A stretch of DNA of 64,000 bases from positions 1,426,001-1,490,000 of the forward strand of contig JAUDYN010000010.1 of assembly GCA_030407005.1 (NCBI GenBank). The letters run 5' to 3'. The stretch is from Desarmillaria ectypa. Taxonomy: Eukaryota > Basidiomycota > Agaricomycetes > Agaricales > Physalacriaceae. The first letter of the stretch is position 1, and the number at the start of each line of letters is the position of its first letter. Of the stretch, positions 31,679 through 44,056 are shown one piece after another. The notes beneath the pieces are model-generated. The model made no database searches, was not told where the DNA came from, and saw only the letters and a list, made by a program, of their open reading frames with translations. The position numbers and the translations under genes are program-made.

Positions 31679-34600
31679 GTAGTGAGCATAATGAGTGCAT
31701 GAAAGTGCTCAGATAATAGGATGATAGTATGATCATTGTCTTTCTTACTCTGGTCATGATCATCTCATCAGCTGAGTAAGTCTGCCTTCTTATTGGCAGT
31801 TCCAGATTTATGCTGGAGGGTGAAGTGATACTCTGCAAGTTCAGTTACCCACTGGGCTTGTCATTGATTTAGCTTTTAGGGTTTTTAGAAATATTGGAGA
31901 TTTTGATAGTTAGTCTAAATTTTGATTTTCTCCTTGGCACCCATGAGATAATGTTGCCACTCTTCCAAGGCCAGCATGATGGCTAGGAGTTCTTTGTCAT
32001 AGATTTCATAACTTCACTCAATCATGGTCAAGGCTTTGAACATAAATGTGACTGGTTGTCATTTATCCTTCTAGTTTTGGCTGAGGACCATGCCAACTGC
32101 TCCCTCACTGGCATCTGCTTCAATTTGGAATTTCCCATCATCAGAAGGGATGGTGAGAACTATGTTCATTCTCATCTGTTTCTTTAATGAGAGGAATGCT
32201 TGTTCCTGGACTGTCTCCCACTTCCATTCAGTATTCTCAGTCAGTTGGGTGAGAGGTTGGACAATTCAGGAATAGTCACATATGAATTTGCAATAAAAAT
32301 TAGTGAACCCCAAAAAAGATTGTAATTCCTTTTTCTTGGTTGGGATCAGCCACTTAGCTATTCCTGAGACCTTGATGGGGTTCATGCATATCAAGTCTTC
32401 ACTGATGATGATTCCCAGGTATTCTGTTTCCAATACCTCAAATTTGCCTTTCTCAGCTTTAAGAAAAAGCTTGTTTTCCCATAATCATTATAATACTCGC
32501 TTAATGATTTGTCAGTGTTCCTCTAGGGTTTTGATGAAGATGAGAATGTTGTTGAGGTAGATAATAACCTTGCCCTCAGTGATGAGATCATGGAATATGT
32601 CATTCATCATCCACTGAAATGTGGCTGGCAAGTTGGTTAACCTGAAAAATATAATGGTAGGCTCAAATAGCCCATGGTTAGTGCAGAAAGCAGCTTTCTC
32701 CTTGTTGCCTTCCTGGATTCAGACATTATTATATTCTCAGTGGATGTCCAACTTGGAGAAGTATTTGGCACCATGTAGCTTGTCTACAAGTTCTGAAATC
32801 AAAGGGAGGGGATACTAATTTTTGATGGTCATTTCATTAAGTTTTCAGTAGTCTTGGATGGGACAGAGAGAGCCATCTTTTTTTTTGACAAAGAAGAACA
32901 GGGAGGCAAATGGGGATTTGAAGAGATGAATTTGGCTGGAATTCAGGTTTTCATCAAGAAATTAGTCAAGTTGCTCTTGTTCAGTTCAGTTAAAGGGATA
33001 GACTTTACAGTCTAGAGTGGATTTTGTGTTGGGGATTAGTTTGATAGCATGGTCTCATGGCTTTCAGGCTGGTAATTCATCAAAACTTTTCTTAGTGAAT
33101 AGATCTCTAAAACTCCAGTATTGAGGAGGTACTAGTTCCCCAAAAGTTTTCTTTGGTTTTTCAGCATTTGTGGTAGCAGCTAATTTGTTGGCATGATGCA
33201 CTGCATAGATTACCAATTCTTCTTCCATATTAATGGCAAGGATCATTTCACCATTCTCCAGTTCCTTGTCCCACTGATCTTCATCATCTGCATCAGAGAG
33301 GGGAATAAAATTTTTTATGCATTGACACCATCTGAAGAGGATAGTTCCAGTTTTCCAATTGATAACCAGGTTATGGCATTTTAACCAGTCATGCCCCAGA
33401 TAGATTGTTTTGGAGCCTAAATCAGTGACCACAAGGTTGATTGATTGATTTATTCAGAATGTTCATCAATAGTCATTCAGAGTTCAATGAATTTGGTAAT
33501 GCTTCCAGCTTTATTGCAGGTTCCATCTGCATTATAGATGAGAATTGGGGCAGCTGCCTTTCAGGTGTTGAGATTGTGTTGTAGGACATATGACTGATTA
33601 ATAAAGCTACCAGTGCATCTGCTATCTAACAATGCTTTGATTGTTAGGGTCTTCTTTCTCATGCAGGGAAAGAGTTGTACTTCAATCATGAAATCCTTCT
33701 CTGAGCCTTGGATTCCTCAGATGTATCATATGGGTTCTCAGAGTTCATAAAGTTGTTCTCAGGCATTATTTTCTCCTTTCTGTAGGTTATAAATGAGGTT
33801 GTCATTGATTTCTTAGGCTTGTTGGGGATGTATCCAGATAGTGAGGGCAGCCTGGGCTGCAGACATGGTTTTAATGGTACAAATAGCATGCAAAGTCCAA
33901 TCTATTTCAAAGGGGTGATACCAAGTGTGGGATAGTACCCTCTCATTAGATGAAGTCTCAATGGGGGATGTAGGTAGATCAGATCATTCAGATTGTCACT
34001 TCTTCCATATAAAGAAAGTGGTATTGTCTTTTCTATCGACAACTTCTTCCATGGTTACCTTATGCCCTCTTTTTATCACCTGGGCATGAGTAGATCCTCC
34101 CTCTTCTTTGGCTATGCCAGTGCCCATTAGAGAGATATTGGGGCAGGATTTGTGGTTTCTGGAGGCATTGTTCCTCATGGTGGAGGGTTGCTCAGGGATG
34201 ATAGATTGGGCCTGGGTTGTCTGTTTAGATGGTTTGGCTTCCCCCTTTTCCTCTAGGCCTAGCAAGTCACTTGGGCTACTCCCAGAGTTGCTGACTTGGG
34301 AAGAGAATTCATCTATAGTTCTTCTGGTGCTTTGGCCTTGGTAGATACTTGGGACATTCTCCACAGGCTCTGGTGAAGCAGAACTTGACCCTCTAGAGGG
34401 TGCTGGAGCATTTGACTTCAGAGGCCTAGAGGCATCCTGTCTACTTGCCTCTGTTCCAAGCATAGCTTGTATTATGGTGCTGGCACCACCTGGCATATCC
34501 CATGCTTCATCAGAGGGGTGGGATTCAGGGTATATTATTGTATCATAGCACTGAGTCAAGGAGTCATATCAGTTTGAGGATGATTCTTTTGGTGGGCCTA

Positions 34601-34770
34601 GAATAGAGTGAACAGAGGTACTAGAATTGTTCTTTTTAAGAATGCTCATGGATATATCAGAACCTACATAACTAGTATAAGTCTGTTCTGTGGAAGTTGG
34701 GAGCCTACCAGTGAGGGTTTTGGTCATCAAAGAGGAATCAGTCCTTTGACAACCTATTCTTTTACCTCTT
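31679..34770 (-). pseudogene. Chromovirus E Pol (protease, RT, RNase H)
   Basis: RNase H at 31.8-32.2 kb, RT at 32.2-33.0 kb with palm motif YLNN (32548-32559) in place of YLDD, the pre-RT segment with TFGELVPPQYWSFRDLF (about 33.1 kb), DLGSKTIYLGHDWLKCHN (33.4 kb) and a retropepsin remnant near 33.6 kb. A Ser/Pro linker lies upstream (33996-34559). The -1 overlap with gag at about 34750 keeps the KR.GCQR.DSS-type peptide and a bulged version of the junction hairpin. Confidence 0.8.
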
Positions 34771-36235
34771 TGATCTTGGCATCTAATTTCTCTTCTTCCT
34801 TCATGACTATCATAGATTGTACATCCTGGTACTCCTTCTTCTTAGGGCAATCTTTTGCCATATGCCCCTTTTCATTACATCTGAAGCAGTATCCCTCAGC
34901 TTTGCAGCAATCGACTTCCATGGGCTGACTCTGACCATCATACATAGTCTATCTTCCAGTTGCATTGTCCCAGCTGAGTCCTGTGCTAGCCATTAGTTTG
35001 GTGGCTGGAGAACTTGATACCCCAGCAGGTGGTTTACCACTGGGATGTGCTTATGGTCATCAATTGTCTCACTTCTGATTCTCATGAGGAGGGCTGGAAG
35101 TTTGGTTGAAGACTCATTTGCACTGTCATTCTTCATACATTTGAAGAATTTGTTTCTTTCATTCTTGATATATACAAGGAATATTAATGCCCATATTAGA
35201 GATAAAGGTAGTATAGAAGCTGAGGACTCCTACTCATATGGCCTTTACTATGGTGCTGTGCTTGTTCTCATCAGTTCATTGTCCTGCTAATTTGGCCTCT
35301 TCTTCTAACTTTTGGAAGTAATGGGAGGCTGGTTGTGTTCCCATGTGAAGATTGAACATCTTCTTTTCATGTATCTCCTCAATTGCAGGGCCTCAGAACT
35401 GCAGGGTGACTAGGTCAACAAACTCCTCTCAACTTGGATAATGAAAATGTGCAGGAACTCCCACAAGGTTGGTAGGGACTCAATATTTGGGTCACTTGTA
35501 TACTCATCAGTCTTTGGCAGCTCCCTCAAAATGGAAAGTGGCAAAGAGGACAAGATGGGAGGGGAGTTGGAAATAATGGCAGAATATCTTGAAGTAAGTG
35601 ACACAGTCACCTATAAAGCATTCAATATCATCATGATTCCCCTTGAATGGCTTAGAGGGTTGTATGAGGATAGGCTTTATTTATAAGTAAAAGGCTTTAT
35701 TAGGGGCCAGTCTAACAGGATTGGGGTATGGATCAGAGGGAGCCTGCCTGGGAGGAGGGCATGGGATAGAATATCTGTCAGATCAAGGTGGAGGTTCTTT
35801 CAGAGCTTCTCAGGTGTGTCCTTATTCCAGTTCCTTTCCTTTGGTTGGGAATTGTCAGAACTAGGCATGTCCTTCTTGTTAGTCTTTAGCCATGGCAAGT
35901 TCTCATTGTAGTTCTCCAATGTGGAGGTCTTTCCTGACTAGCTCCTCCCTTGCCTTTTGGATCCATTCTTCTTTAGTTAGCTGAAGAGGTTCAGTAGCTT
36001 TTGAACTGGGTCCAGAGTCTTCTTCTGCCCCTACAAATAGAAGGCTTTCTCATAGATGCAGGTAGAAGCCTTGTTGCCAGATTTGGCTCCTCAGGTATTG
36101 CTGACAAAAAGATCAAGCAATGATGGTGATATACTTATGTCAGCCACTAGGAGGGGAGTCTGAGAGATACTGTGAATCAAATATATATTGGGGCTGGAGA
36201 GTTCTCAGCCTGAGGTAGCTATTTGAAAAATATGT
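34754..36235 (-). pseudogene. Chromovirus E Gag
   Basis: Blocks: LQPQYIFDSQYLSDSP, ESLLFVGAEEDSGPSS, KAFYL.IKPILIQPSKPFKG, DDIECFIGDCVTYFKIF, ATFHFEGAAKD, FNLHMGTQPASHYFQKLEEE and the CCHC knuckle CFRCNEKGHMAKDC (about 34840-34885). Many Trp and Arg codons have become stops. Ends at TAG 34754-34756. Confidence 0.8.
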
Positions 36236-36259
36236 AAATATATTAAAATGAGAACCTCT

Positions 36260-37329
36260 GGCCATTAAGATTAGATCAGTCCATTTTCCTCTGTGTGAGT
36301 ATCTGGAGAATGCACTCTAGTTCCCACTGCTCGCTAGTAGTCTGAGCCTGTAGTCTGAGTATTCTGTCTCCTACAGTTGAGGGGTATAGAGTTTGGGTCC
36401 TGTTTGCATGTACCTAAGCATGAAAAGTGGTGCCTGCACCTGGTCCCTGAATTGGATTCTCTCAGTTGAGAGCAAGATACTCATCCATGTCAGGATGAAT
36501 TCCTAGCTATGAGATCCTGGCCTTGATGTTGGCCCTTCATAGTTCTCAAGCCTCACTTCTAAAGGATCCAAGAATAGTTCAGTTGATATTGGCAAGCTCA
36601 GGCCACTCATAATCAGGGCTCTGAGCATTAAAGAGATCATTGGGGTTATAGGGAGAGGGTGTGGCTAGGGCATCATTGGAGAGTTCAATAAAAGATAGAG
36701 AGGAGCTGGAGTTGATATCCTCTCTGCTGGTAGGCCAGGAGATCTGCTCCTGTCTTCTGGTTGCCCAGAGGCTATAGGGGTGGTTGGGATTGAGTGTTGC
36801 CACTTCACTGTGGTTTCAGTATTGTACTCATACACAGGCTGGATGTGTGGATTCATAGAGAGAGGGGGAGTCACTGAGGGTTTGAAATCTAGCTCATAGG
36901 TCCTGTGCATATTCTTCTATAGTAGAGGGTCATTCCATCCTGGCTGACTGGGGGGCATTGTTAGATTGTCCTGACTCCTGCCCATGCATTGGGAACTTGT
37001 CAGAGGACTGCACTAGGAAGAGAATCTGATGGGTTGTGAGGGTTTCTTCTAGAGTGGGTGCCAGATTTGTCACTCTAGTGATAGTTGGTTGTTGTTTGGA
37101 GAGAACATAATATAGTGGAAAGGGGGGTGGTTGCTGAGGTTGGAGAAGATAGTATCATCGTAATGAGTTTCAGATTTAGTCTCCCCACATTAAGAAGATG
37201 AGGGCTGTAAAGAGGATTATGAGGATTGCCCTGCCTATAGTGATGTTAAGTGCAATGGTTCATTCCTTATATAGCTTGGGGTTCATATAGATAGTTTCTT
37301 CATAGCTAACAATGAAGAAACTATGGTAA
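36260..37329 (-). pseudogene. Chromovirus E ORF0 and leader
   Basis: The leader frame (36579-36803) reads NPNHPYSLWATRRQEQ, SSSSLSFIELSNDALAT, NDLFNAQSPDYEWPEL. The overlapping +1 frame is open from 36910 to 36665. The ORF0 helix survives near 37190-37270 as TIALNITIGRAILIILFTAL. Frames are broken. Confidence 0.5.
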
Positions 37330-37342
37330 ATCTTCAAACTAA
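37330..37342 (-). promoter_or_regulatory. Self-complementary primer site (E)
   Basis: Minus strand TTAGTTTGAAGAT, exactly complementary to LTR bases 37475-37487. The sequence differs from that of B (TTAGTTGGAAGAT) and the LTR partner differs in step. Confidence 0.7.
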
Positions 37343-37343
37343 T

Positions 37344-37747
37344 TGTTAGACCCATGTATCACATGATCTGCAGACTTGCACTAACTCCATAAGCTGTCTT
37401 GCATTCAGACAATCACTCTTAGATAGTGGCTATGGTCTTCTAATCATGTGAAGGAGAGTGGTATAAGATGAACTTTAGTTTGAAGATGAAGATATACATT
37501 GAAAACTAACTAGCTTATATATCTGAATGAGATGGCTAAAAATAAGTGTCTCTATGAGTAGTCCATTTTGAAAACAAAGGGAAAGACATATTGGGTAAGC
37601 AATGGTTGTCAATCATGTGGACAATAACTGGGTAATATGTTGTCATAGTTTGACATTGTTGGTGATTGCTATGGATAAGGGAATGAGAATGATCTATGAT
37701 AAGATAAAAGAGGATAAGATAAGAAAGAAAGGGGCAAAATCATAACA
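37344..37747 (-). repeat. Chromovirus E 5' LTR
   Basis: 404 bp, TGTTAGACCCATGTATC to ATCATAACA. Similar to the C LTR but a different subfamily member. Confidence 0.85.
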
Positions 37748-38277
37748 ACAACAATAATAGATATGGCTATACAAATGTAAAGAGGAACTGCTGCAACCTA
37801 TCAACAATACTTCATCTATGTAAAGATGATTTATGGCAGCATAAAAATGACTTTTAATATCTTTGTCTATCTAAAAAGCAACAGTCTAGAAAGGACTTTT
37901 TAATCTGCACCAACCTAGAGAGGAATTACAGTGGCCTAGAGAGGACTTTTAAGCACCTGCCTAAAGAGGACTTCTAGTGATTGACATGTGGCTAGAAAGC
38001 CAGCTTGGGTGGTCTGAAAGAGAGCAAGTGTGCAAGACAAGATTACTACTAGAGCTTAAGTCCCATAACCTGTTGTAACTATTACAGTGAGAGGCTTGCT
38101 GAGTAGAGAATACTAAATTATTAGCTACTAGAGCTCAAGACAAGCATCTTAAATACTACAGAATATATCTAGAATATTCTATTAAAGTACCTAATTATAT
38201 CCTAGTATTGTGCCAAATTAATGATACCAAAGGTTCAGGAATCTTCTGGTGCATGTTTAAAGTTGCAAATCCCAACA
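37748..38277 (-). mobile_element. Copia-3 fragment: LTR and 5' leader
   Basis: LTR 38071-38277 (TGTTGTAACTATTAC to AAATCCCAACA). Immediately inside is the primer-site block GGTTATGGGACTTAAGC (minus strand, 38054-38070), matching the internal tRNA-iMet anticodon-arm type used by Drosophila copia. About 320 bp of untranslated leader follow (37748-38053), with repeated 'TAGAGAGGACTTTTAA'-like motifs, before chromovirus E cuts it. No coding part is left. Confidence 0.65.
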
Positions 38278-38937
38278 GTCCTAATGTGGCCAGTTTCTCT
38301 ACATCTATAATATATGATTTTTAGGTTAAACTTTTTCTTGCCATATGCTGCAAGTGCTGTGGTTGGGTCAGAAGTCTTTTCCCATAATTGGATATCTTCT
38401 TAGAGAATTTGGGAAATTAATTTATATAAATTCTTCAAGTCTGCAGTATCTACTGATAAAATGAATGAATTTTATGATTCTGGAAGTGATGTAAGCAGTA
38501 TGATTAAGAAGTCCTCCTCAACAGTCTGCTTAAGGGATGCCAGCTCCTCCTGAGAGGACCTCACAGTCCTAATATGCTCCTCTATATTTTCTTCTTCACA
38601 CTGAGCTCTAAAGAATTTCCTTCTAACAAGGACAATTTCCATGGGTTTCCTTGACTCATACATATCCTTCAGAGCTTTCTAGGCTTCTACTGAAGTCTTA
38701 GAACCAGCAATATACACTAGCAGACCATCTAAAACCCACAGCCTTATTGTTGAAAGAGTCTTCCTATCACTCTTCTTTCAATCTGCCACCAGTGCCACTT
38801 CTGCCAGGGCCACAGAGCTTTCATTGGCATAGTCAATTAGACCTGAATCAGTGAGTATATCAATCATTTTGATGTTCCATGTTAGGTAGTTTTCTGGGCC
38901 CTTAAGGTGTTCAATCCTATATAGACTGGCTATCTAT
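38278..38937 (-). pseudogene. Copia-1-type Gag fragment (second copy)
   Basis: Parallel to the Gag of the complete Copia-1 at 52900-53373: RIEHLKGPENYLTW, ILTDSGLIDYANESS, LVYIAGSKTS, IVLVRRKFFRAQCEEE, SQEELASLKQTVEED. The start codon has become ATA (38935-38937). The frame has several stops, and the 3' part (zinc knuckle onward) is cut off at 38278 by the Copia-3 LTR. Confidence 0.8.
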
Positions 38938-39021
38938 TTGGTTTTATATATGTATATAAAGTATGAGAGTGCAAAGTTGATGATGATGTAAGTAGTTCAG
39001 TTAGAGCCAGGGCCCATAACC

Positions 39022-39226
39022 TGTTGTAACAAGAGTGAGGAGAATATAGAAAAGATGGTAAAAATACTGCCTCTCAAGCAAGAGGTGTCCTACTTAAATA
39101 CATGTTGTACTACTTCTAGAACTTACTATGAAATACCATGTATATCCCCTTTTATGGTCTAAAGTTAATCCTGCTAAGTAAGCCAATCTTTTAAGTACAT
39201 TCTAGTACTTGCTCAGAATTGCTATC
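39022..39226 (-). repeat. Copia-1-type 5' LTR (second copy), end clipped
   Basis: TGTTGTAACAAGAGTGAGG to TTGCTATC. It lacks the final CTAACA because Copia-2 begins at 39227. The primer-site block GGTTATGGGCCCTGGCT (minus strand) is adjacent at 39005-39021. Confidence 0.85.
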
Positions 39227-39443
39227 TGTTGGAATCCTGGATGTTGCACAGGGTAGACTCCAGGCTGGTAAAGCCAGATATAAAGGAATTGTTATTCTAT
39301 AGCTCCTACAGAGCTCATATTTATACTACTTTGCACTGGAATCTAGAATGTACTACAACTTTCTATAACTCTCTTGCTTACTCATTAACTCTTGGCATGA
39401 TGCTGGATTGCTCCTTCTAGAACTTTCCAGCAAAATTCCAACA
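39227..39443 (-). repeat. Copia-2 3' LTR
   Basis: 217 bp, TG...CA, followed inside by the pyrimidine-rich complement of a polypurine tract (CTCCCCCTCAATA, 39444-39456). Confidence 0.8.
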
Positions 39444-39707
39444 CTCCCCCTCAATACAGCATTGTGCCACAATATTCTCAGTCTCTCTCTAAAACTAAAA
39501 ATAAACCAAAATTCCCAAATATATCCAATGCTTCAGTTATCACTGGTCTCCACCTCTTATTGACATTCATGCTGTAGAAGCACCAAGCTACTTACAGTCA
39601 GCTGATCTCATCATCAAGCTACCAAAACACATCTAACTACAGCAGAACAAATCCTCACCTAGGACTAAGAGAGCAGACTAAATTATAATCTAGCTTACAC
39701 TACCTCA

Positions 39708-40762
39708 AAAGGCATAATCCTCTTTATCATCACTATGCATGATGTTCACAACATCTGCATCCTCCTTGTCATCACTCCATTTCATGCACTTTGGACAATC
39801 ATGACTGAAATATCCAATTTTGCCATATGTATAGCATCTGCCACACTGATTCAGGTCACTTGATTCTCTTGATCATACAATCAGAACTGTTGTACTGGTT
39901 GCTCTACCCCTCCTTCCTTTTTCATCAATTAGAGCATTTATCACTGTAGCTGATGAATTTGGCTCATCATTTCCTGCACATAGTGAGGCTGCAATATTTG
40001 ACCACTCTTCATTTAAATTGAAAATGAACACATCAACTATATCTGTATCATCTAACTTGATTCCAATAGCCTTCAACCTTCTGGCAAGGCTTGTGATGCT
40101 GCTTATGTAATTGTAGATCAGTCCATTTGGATCATGCTCAAAGCCATAAAATTGATGCTTCAGGGCAATACAGTTAGCTCAGCTATTCTTATAGATTTCT
40201 GCAAGAGCCTTTTATATCTTGGCACTATCTGAGCAATTCTCAATACAGTGATACTGACTCAGATCAATGGTCAGGCCAATAGTAGTAAGTGCTTGATCTA
40301 ACTTGGAAGCTTTATCTTTCTCATCCTTTTTCTCAGACCTTTGTTGTGAAAAAACAGAGGATGAATAGATCAGTTTATTTCCAGTTAGTACATGCATAGT
40401 GTCAGGCCAATAGTATTGCACTTGGCTGAGCTCTGCAAATGCATGCAGAGGTACACTACTGTACCTACTTATATACTAAATGCTAATTTACTAGAATCTT
40501 CTATAAGTTTCCTAATATTTCTCTCTTAATCAGCAAGTTCAGCATGATGCCAGATTGCCATCATCTCAGCTCAACTCTCAAATCCCAACAACCTTGTTTT
40601 ACACTGGGCTGCAGGTTTGGATTCATCAAGCTTGTCCAATAAGATGTTCCATGCATCTGATCTTTAGAGTACCATAGATATAGCAAATTTTCATGTATGG
40701 TAGTTGTCTCCAGTCAATTTTAAGATAGAGCCTAAGAGATTGTTGGTTACTATGCTACTCAT
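39708..40762 (-). pseudogene. Copia-2 Gag
   Basis: ATG 40760-40762 opens MSSIVTNNLLGSILKLTGDN followed by a stop and KFAISMVL, the classic Copia Gag opening (LTGxNYxxWK). Further on: LDQALTTIGLTIDLSQYHCI, HQFYGFEHDPNGLIYNY, LKAIGIKLDDTDIVDVFIFN, LNEEWSNIAASL (the UBN2-type Gag core) and a zinc-knuckle-like CGRCYTYGKIGYFSHDC near 39825. It ends around 39708 after DDKEDYAF. Several Trp and Arg codons are stops. No protease, integrase or RT follows: only about 250 bp of non-coding DNA before the polypurine tract. Confidence 0.75.
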
Positions 40763-40821
40763 AGTAGGTAATAAATGAGGGCAAATTAAGAAGTTGAGAT
40801 ACCATAATCAGAGTCTAATCA

Positions 40822-40838
40822 GGCCAGAGCCCATAACC
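40822..40838 (-). promoter_or_regulatory. Copia-2 primer site (half-tRNA type)
   Basis: Minus strand GGTTATGGGCTCTGGCC, directly inside the 5' LTR. GGTTATGGGC complements the anticodon-arm part of initiator tRNA-Met (GCCCAUAACC), not a tRNA 3' CCA end. Confidence 0.6.
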
Positions 40839-40849
40839 TGTTAGAATCC

Positions 40850-41255
40850 TGTTATGGCCCTATCTAGCATGTGACTTAGGATGTAAGCTGCACTCTCTGG
40901 GCCATCTCACATTCGGACAATCACCCATGTATAAGAGTTGGGCTAGGTCTTCAGTGTAGTGGAGTAGAAGGTATATGATTGTAATTTAGTCAAAAGGTAG
41001 AGTACAAGTGTGAAAACTACTCTACTTATATACTGGATATATGGTGTTATTAATAGATGAAACAGTGAGGTTCATGAGGAAACTTTGATGAAGTTGGATG
41101 ACTATGATCCAATAGGAATGAACGGGGATGACAACCATGTAGAACTGGGATGAATATCAGTGAATATGTCAATGCAGAGTGAAAACAATGCAAGATAAGG
41201 TCAGATGTGTCAATGGTATGACTAGATAAGATAAGATCATGGAAAAATCATAACA
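40850..41255 (-). repeat. Chromovirus F 3' LTR
   Basis: 406 bp, TGTTATGGCCCTATC to AATCATAACA, followed by the complement of the polypurine tract (TTACTCCCTTG). Confidence 0.9.
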
Positions 41256-41287
41256 TTACTCCCTTGTTAAAGCAGTTGTCCCAACTG

Positions 41288-43639
41288 CTAAGGTTCTTCT
41301 TTGGGGGTGTCGAGTTGTGATTTTACTTGACTGATCCAGTACTGATCGATCAAGTGTTTCCATACATCTTTGTCTGGATTGATGATCCATTTTTGATATC
41401 CATCCTTGTGTTGAGCAAGGTATGTGACATCACTGTGTTCAGAGTATTTGTGGTCCAGTATCTTGACCACTGCTTTTTCCTTGGTTATGATTTTGGTGTG
41501 GTATAAAGCTTGGTTAACATTAGCTTTGTATTCCACAATTGCCTCTGTGGCATTTGTCATCTCTGTTTCTCAGACCCAAGAATTGTATTCTCTTATCCAT
41601 CCTTTCCATTTCACCAGATAGTCTGTGACTTTCTTGGATGGTTGTCCTCATTTGGCACATACTCAATAAGCATGTGAGTCTAAAACTTCCTCGATTTTGT
41701 ATTCCTCCTGACCATCAATGAGGTCTGGAGGGGGGGGTGGTGGCTGTTGTTGATTAGGGAATGAAGGTGCGATGTATGGAGTCAATAGTTTCTTGTTGAA
41801 TCTGGAGTGTATCTTCCAATGAGACAGCAGTTTTAGCTTGTATGCTGCCATTCCAGATTTCTCAATGACCTCGAATGGTTCAGTTCATTTGTCATCCAGT
41901 TTCTTTTTTGGTCATGAGAGGTGAAGGTTGGCTGTATCAAGCCAAACCTTGTCACCAACTTGATATTCTCTGGATATCTGTTTTCATCTGTCATATTGTG
42001 CCTTCATTTGTGCTGCTGCTTTTTCCAATGCATTATGGACTTCCTTATAGACTTGGACCATGTTTTCTGAAAATTTGATAGCTGTGGGGTTTATGAACAT
42101 AGTTTTCTGAATAGAATCAGGAATTAAATGAGGATTCTGTCCATACAGAGTCATGAAGGGACTCTTCTCTATTGCCAAGTGTATGTGGTTGTTATGGGCA
42201 AATTCAGTGAGGAGTAGCCATTCAACCCAGTCAGTTTGTCTATGATTGATGAAAATATGAAGATATTTTTCAATTTCCTGGTTGACTCTTTCCATTTGTC
42301 TGTCAGTCTAAGGATGATATGTGGTGGATGCATTTTGGGTAATATTTAGCATTTGATAGAGTTCTTTCATGAAGGAGGATATGAATTGTGGTCCTCAATC
42401 TGAAATTACCACCTGTGGCATCTCATGTTTTGCATAGACATGGTCTTGAAGAATGCAGGCCCACCCCTCTGCAGATAACTCTTCATGGCACAGAATCAGG
42501 AGTATTGTTTTCAAGAACTGATCCATTACTATCAGTAGTGCATCGTATCCTTCTGATTCTGGGAGACCTGTGATCATATCGACCAAGATATGAGTCTAAG
42601 GAGTGTCAGGGATCGCATTTGGGTGTAGAGGAGCAGCTTTAGCATGAGTATCACTTTTGGTCCTTTGACAGGTTTCACATCCTTTGATATAAGTTTCAAT
42701 ATCCTTTTTTATCTTGGGCCACCAGTATTCTTGCAATATCAATTGCTTGGTTTTGGTGATACCCAGGTGTCCTGCAGTGATGTGATCATGGTGTTGTATA
42801 ATGATTTTCTCTCAGAGAGACATTTCTTTGGGAATATAGATGCATCCATCATATCATAATATTCCTTCTTCTTGAGTAATTCCTTGTTCATGGTTGAGGG
42901 ATTTTTCAATCTCTTGATCCCACTGTTTCTTTTGGCTGGTTGCATCTCTTATATGCATTACTCATTCTTCAGTTGTAGACAGTATTAGTGCCCTGAAGTG
43001 TTTGGGGGAAAGGACAACTATGTCTTGATTGTCTTCCTTTCCTTGATCATGATCATCTCATCAACTAAGCAAGTCAGCCTTCTTGTTGGCTACTCCTGCT
43101 TTGTGTTGGAGGGTGAAATGGTATTCCACCAATTTGGTAACCCATCAGACTTGTTGGCAATTCAACTTTTGTGGCTTTTGGAAGTATTGGAGATTTTGAT
43201 GATCAGTCCAGATCTCAATAGTCTCCTTAGCACCCATGAGGTAATGATGCCATTCTTCCAAGGCTGACATGATAGCCAGCAATTCTTTGTTGTAGATTTT
43301 GTAATTGCATTCAGTGACCATCAATGCTTTTGACATGAAGGCAACTGGCCTCCATTTGCCATTCTGTTCCTGGCTTAGGACTGCACCAATGGCTCCATCA
43401 CTAGAATCTGCCTCTACTTGGAATTTTCCTTTATCAGAGGGAATCATGAGGACAACATTGGTGGTCATCAACTTCTTGAGTTATAAGAATGCTTGTTCCT
43501 GTTCTGTTCCCCAAGTCCAGTCTACCTTTCCAGTTAACTGGGTGAGGGGTCATACAATTTTGGAATAATCCCAGATGAATTTTTGATAGAAATTTGTAAA
43601 TTCTAAAAAGGACTGGAGTTCCTTTTTCCTTGTCAGAGT
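41288..43639 (-). pseudogene. Chromovirus F Pol, RT tail to chromodomain
   Basis: From 43639 downward: end of RT (KKELQSFL, NFYQKFIWDYSKIV), RNase H (43145-43471: [34 protein letters not shown]), integrase zinc-binding part (about 42660-42800, IKGCETCQR), core with VDMITGLPESEGYDALL (42540-42586), VVISD and [13 protein letters not shown], and the chromodomain part (EEYKIEEVLDS at about 41690, KWKGWI). Unlike A, B, D and H this copy keeps Asp in VDM, the position of the first catalytic Asp of the integrase. It ends at TAG 41288-41290. Several point stops. Confidence 0.85.
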
Positions 43640-44056
43640 TGTTATGATTTTTCCATTATCTAATCTTATCTGAGTCATATCCATGACTCATCCATCTTAT
43701 CTGCCAATGATTCTGACTCATATCCAGCTACTTGCCAGCTACTACCCTCATTCTCACCATCTGTCACCCCAGACACTTTCTATTGGACCAATGATTCTTC
43801 TGGACCATCCAACTTTAACACCATTCAAGCATGGACTGAATCATTTCATCTAGATATAATGCCATAGAAATAGTATATAAACAGAGTAAACTACACCATT
43901 GTACTCTATCTTTTGACTAAACTTTAATCATATACCTCTTACTCTCACATACTAAAGACTACACTTAAATCTCTATTTGGGTAACTGTTCAAATGTGTAA
44001 CAGCCCTTAGAGATCAGCTGACATCCCAAGTCTCATGACTAAGCAGGTACCTAACA
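43640..44056 (+). repeat. Chromovirus G 5' LTR
   Basis: 417 bp, TGTTATGATTTTTCC to GGTACCTAACA. A subfamily between those of A/B and F/H. Confidence 0.85.

Larger units (their letters stand above)
31679..37747 (-). mobile_element. Chromovirus copy E, 3'-truncated
   Basis: 5' LTR 37344-37747, primer site 37330-37342, ORF0 relic, gag and pol to the end of RNase H. The integrase, chromodomain and 3' LTR are missing because the element is cut by chromovirus C at 31678. Old and CpG-poor with many stops. Its 5' end lies against a Copia leader at 37748. Confidence 0.85.
39227..40849 (-). mobile_element. Copia-2: Gag-only Copia element, interrupted
   Basis: 3' LTR 39227-39443 (TGTTGGAATCCTGG to ATTCCAACA), polypurine tract, about 1.4 kb of interior, primer site 40822-40838 and the first 11 bases of the 5' LTR (40839-40849). 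The rest of that LTR resumes at 63919, after the 23-kb nest. The interior encodes only Gag, so this is a short non-autonomous element of the TR-GAG kind or an internal deletion derivative. Confidence 0.75.
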
